A stretch of 14,729 bases of DNA from Solirubrobacterales bacterium 70-9 (GTDB lineage Bacteria > Actinomycetota > Thermoleophilia > Solirubrobacterales > 70-9): NCBI GenBank assembly GCA_001898095.1, contig MKSH01000061.1, positions 18,417 through 33,145 of the forward strand, written 5' to 3'. Position 1 is the stretch's first letter, and each line of letters starts with the position of its first letter. The translations under genes were made by a program, and so were the position numbers. Shown here piece after piece: positions 12,408-14,729 of this stretch. Under the pieces are notes generated by a model that worked only from the letters and a program-made list of their open reading frames with translations, was not told the DNA's origin and did no database searches.

Positions 12408-14419
12408 GCGCCACCAGTTGGGCCTGGCTGGTCCTCCTCTTCCCGCTGCTCGGCTCGATCACGATCGCGCTCGGGTTCAAGAAGACCTCCTGGCGCTTCG
12501 CCGGGATCGTCGGCACCGGTGCGATCGCGCTCGCCTTCGCCTGCGGCATCGGCGCCCTGATCTGCCTGCTCGGCGAAGACCCCGAGGCGCGCCACCACGC
12601 CTCGTCGCTGTGGGAATACGCGAGCGTCGCCTCGCTGCAGATCAAACTCGGGATCTACGTCGACCCGCTCTCGATCTTCATGGTGCTGGTCGTCAGCGGC
12701 GTCTCCACCCTGATCCACGTCTACTCGTTCGGCTACATGCAGTCCGACGAGGGCTACCACCGCTTCTTCAGCTACCTCAACTTCTTCGTCTTCTCGATGC
12801 TGCTGCTGGTGCTGGCGGGGAACTTCGTCCTGCTGATCGTCGGCTGGGCTTTCGTCGGTTTCGCCTCCTACGCCTTGATCAGCTACTGGTACCGGCGCAC
12901 GACGGCGACGCGGGCGGGGATGAAGGCCTTCGTGATCAACGTGGTCGGCGACATCGGGCTGGTGCTGGCCGCCTTCCTGATCTTCCAGCAGCTGGGGACC
13001 TTCGAATACACCGAAGTCTTCGCCAAGGCGCCCGAGGTCTTCCACACCAACGAGTGGACGGTGACCGCGATCTGCCTGCTGCTCCTCGTCGGCGCCTTCG
13101 CCAAGTCGGCGCAGCTGCCCTTCCACACCTGGCTGCCGGACGCGATGGAGGGCCCGACCCCGGTCTCCTCGCTGATCCACGCGGCGACCATGGTGACCGC
13201 GGGCGTCTACCTGATCGCCCGCACCCACATCCTCTTCGTGCTCGCCCCGACCGCCGCCGACATCGCCGCCTTCGTCGGCCTCGCGACGCTCCTCGTCGCC
13301 GCCACGATCGCCCTGGTGATGACCGACCTGAAGCGGGCGATCGCCTACTCGACGATGAGCCAGATCGGCTACATGGTGGTCGGCGTCTCGATCGGCGCCT
13401 ACAGCGCCGGGATGTTCCACCTGATGACCCACGCCTTCTTCAAGGCGCTGCTCTTCATGGCGGCCGGCTCGATCATCGCCGCGATGGCGAACGAGCAGAA
13501 CATCGACAAGATGAGCGGCTTCGGTAAGGCGATGCGGTTCACCTCGGTGACGATGCTCTGCGGCGGCCTGGCGCTGGCCGCGTTCCCGTTCACCTCGGGC
13601 TTCTTCTCCAAGGACGAGATCCTCGCCTACGCCTCGGCCCGCGGCGGGATGTACCTGATCTTCACCATCCTCGGCTACTTCGGCGCGCTCCTGACCGCGA
13701 TCTACACCTTCCGGCTGATCTTCCGGGTGCTGGGCGGCGACCCATGCAAGGAGGCGCAGGAGTTGATCGACACCGGGCACGTCGCCCACGCCCACACGCC
13801 CTTCAACCCGGCGACGGGCGAAGAGGAGGACACCGACGTCGGCTTCCCCGGCGCCGACCACCACATCGCCGACCAGACCCCGTCGATGAAGTTCGCGATG
13901 GGCATCCTCGCCTTCCTGGCGCTCTTCGCCGGGTTCATCCAGGTGCCGGGCGTCGACGAGACCGTCACCCACTTCCTCGACCCGGTCTTCGCCGACTCGC
14001 CGCTGACGGCGATCGTGCCCTCGACCACGGCGTCCTGGATCGGGCTGGCGATCGGCGCCGCGATCTCGCTCGCCGGGATCGGCATCGCCTACTTCCTCTA
14101 CGTCGCCAGCCCGGAGACGCCGCGCCGCCTGCAGGAGCGCTTCTCCGCGGTCCACACCTTCCTCTACAACAAGTGGTACTTCGACGAGGCGATCGACTTC
14201 CTGGTCGTCCGCCCGGCGCTGGCGATCGGTCGCTTCGCCAACCGGGTCTTCGAGCGCTACGTCATCGACGGGGCAATCACCGGCGGCACCGAGGAGACGG
14301 TCGGCCGCGCCGGGGCCATCGTCCGCACCTTCCAGAACGGCATCGTCCGCACCTACGGCCTCTTCCTGATCTTCGGCGCCGTCGGCCTCGCCCTCTACTT
14401 CCTCATCCAGCAGTCATGA
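12404..14419 (+). CDS. nuoL: NADH-quinone oxidoreductase subunit L (distal antiporter-like pump)
   Basis: A 671-residue Mrp-antiporter-like subunit with the usual set of about 16 helices and the lateral helix. Lys234 in AFAKSAQLPFHTWLPDAMEG (TM7) and Lys347 in THAFFKALLF are present, as are Lys403-Asp404 in FFSKDEIL (TM12), which match the proton-path residues of E. coli. Asp183 in VVGDIG is also present. The TM5 motif, however, reads GWAFVGFASY (147-156), with Ala149 in place of the near-invariant Glu (E. coli Glu144), and Val180 replaces the Arg of the NRVGD motif. A His- and acid-rich loop lies at about 455-495. The C-terminal KWYFDEAIDFLV begins the lateral helix. ATG overlaps nuoK by 4 nt, with GGGAG upstream (12391-12395); a longer upstream frame is a shadow of nuoJ and nuoK. 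Confidence 0.95.
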   Translation: MSATSWAWLVLLFPLLGSITIALGFKKTSWRFAGIVGTGAIALAFACGIGALICLLGEDPEARHHASSLWEYASVASLQIKLGIYVDPLSIFMVLVVSGVSTLIHVYSFGYMQSDEGYHRFFSYLNFFVFSMLLLVLAGNFVLLIVGWAFVGFASYALISYWYRRTTATRAGMKAFVINVVGDIGLVLAAFLIFQQLGTFEYTEVFAKAPEVFHTNEWTVTAICLLLLVGAFAKSAQLPFHTWLPDAMEGPTPVSSLIHAATMVTAGVYLIARTHILFVLAPTAADIAAFVGLATLLVAATIALVMTDLKRAIAYSTMSQIGYMVVGVSIGAYSAGMFHLMTHAFFKALLFMAAGSIIAAMANEQNIDKMSGFGKAMRFTSVTMLCGGLALAAFPFTSGFFSKDEILAYASARGGMYLIFTILGYFGALLTAIYTFRLIFRVLGGDPCKEAQELIDTGHVAHAHTPFNPATGEEEDTDVGFPGADHHIADQTPSMKFAMGILAFLALFAGFIQVPGVDETVTHFLDPVFADSPLTAIVPSTTASWIGLAIGAAISLAGIGIAYFLYVASPETPRRLQERFSAVHTFLYNKWYFDEAIDFLVVRPALAIGRFANRVFERYVIDGAITGGTEETVGRAGAIVRTFQNGIVRTYGLFLIFGAVGLALYFLIQQS

Positions 14420-14729
14420 TCAACGCACTCCTCTGGACACCCCTGGCGTTCGGCGTCGTCGGCCTCTTCCTGCCGAAGAAGGTCGTCGGCTGGTGGGCGA
14501 CCGCGGGCGCGGTGGCGACGCTGGCGATCGGCGTGATCATGGCCTTCGGCTTCCACAATGGTCAGGCGGGCCTGCAGGACACGGTCAACACGACCTGGAT
14601 CTCCGGCCTCGGCGTCAACTACAGCCTCGGCATCGACGGCCTGAACCTCTTCCTCGTGCTGCTGACCGCGGTGCTCTGGGTCGGCGGGATCGCCTTCGCG
14701 GCGTTCCGCGAACAGGAGCGGCCGCAGGC
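14416..14729 (+). CDS. nuoM: NADH-quinone oxidoreductase subunit M, N-terminal part (cut by window end)
   Basis: The first 104 codons of the second antiporter-like pump. It starts with ATG overlapping the nuoL stop (ATGA). The visible part has TM1 (about 4-20), TM2 (about 26-44) and the third helix entry. LGIDGLNLFLVLLTAVLW (71-88) is the family's conserved segment equivalent to LGIDGISLFLVLLT in other NuoM proteins. The gene runs off the right edge, so its TM5 glutamate and TM7 lysine cannot be judged. nuoN would be expected next. Confidence 0.93.
   Translation, partial: MINALLWTPLAFGVVGLFLPKKVVGWWATAGAVATLAIGVIMAFGFHNGQAGLQDTVNTTWISGLGVNYSLGIDGLNLFLVLLTAVLWVGGIAFAAFREQERPQ

Noticed and set aside
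13785..13830. CGTCGCC/GGCGACG inverted repeat in the nuoL loop region
   Set aside because: Seven pairs with a 23-nt loop in GC-rich DNA is within chance, and the encoded His/acid-rich loop is a usual NuoL feature.
12083..14155. 690-codon open frame on the minus strand opposite nuoK and nuoL
   Set aside because: A low-complexity Asp/Glu/Arg/Val-rich translation, antisense to clear NuoK and NuoL; no motif or ribosome site.

Overview
This window is the respiratory complex I (NDH-1, nuo) operon of a high-GC actinobacterium, with a short accessory region upstream. High GC, frequent GTG and TTG starts, a deazaflavin (F420)-type nitroreductase-fold gene and the style of the Nuo subunits suggest Actinomycetota. 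I lean towards the Thermoleophilia/Solirubrobacterales, but that is inference from composition and gene content, not a database match.

Layout. Positions 1-338 hold no convincing gene but contain two strong hairpins. Positions 339-1403 carry a minus-strand pair, a TetR-family regulator followed by a VOC (glyoxalase-fold) protein. A divergent plus-strand gene (1523-1993) encodes a small DUF385/Ddn-like protein. It converges on a minus-strand four-helix membrane protein of unknown function (2055-2504), with a hairpin terminator candidate between them. The AT-richer stretch at about 2505-2648 is the divergent control region for that protein and the nuo operon.

From 2649 to the right edge lie nuoA, B, C, D, E, F, G, H, I, J, K, L and the first 104 codons of nuoM, in canonical order. 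Every junction overlaps by 1-11 nt except nuoI/nuoJ (2 nt gap), so one polycistronic, translationally coupled transcript is likely. NuoE, F and G form the NADH-oxidising arm. NuoB, C, D and I carry electrons to quinone. NuoA, H, J, K, L and M form the proton-pumping membrane arm. All expected iron-sulfur ligands are visible, including those for the optional N7 cluster in NuoG.

The most unusual signal is three long imperfect-to-perfect palindromes inside coding sequence: two in nuoG (8878-8926 and 9535-9611) and one in the nuoJ tail (12003-12078). All fall in linker or tail segments and leave the frame open. The second and third share a central core at DNA level (24 of 28 positions with one gap) that is read in different frames, so the peptides differ. 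This looks like a family of short palindromic elements tolerated inside proteins, comparable in concept to Rickettsia palindromic elements. A second notable point is that NuoL lacks the TM5 glutamate (E. coli Glu144) and the nearby arginine (E. coli Arg175) normally found in the proton path; Ala149 and Val180 occupy those places.
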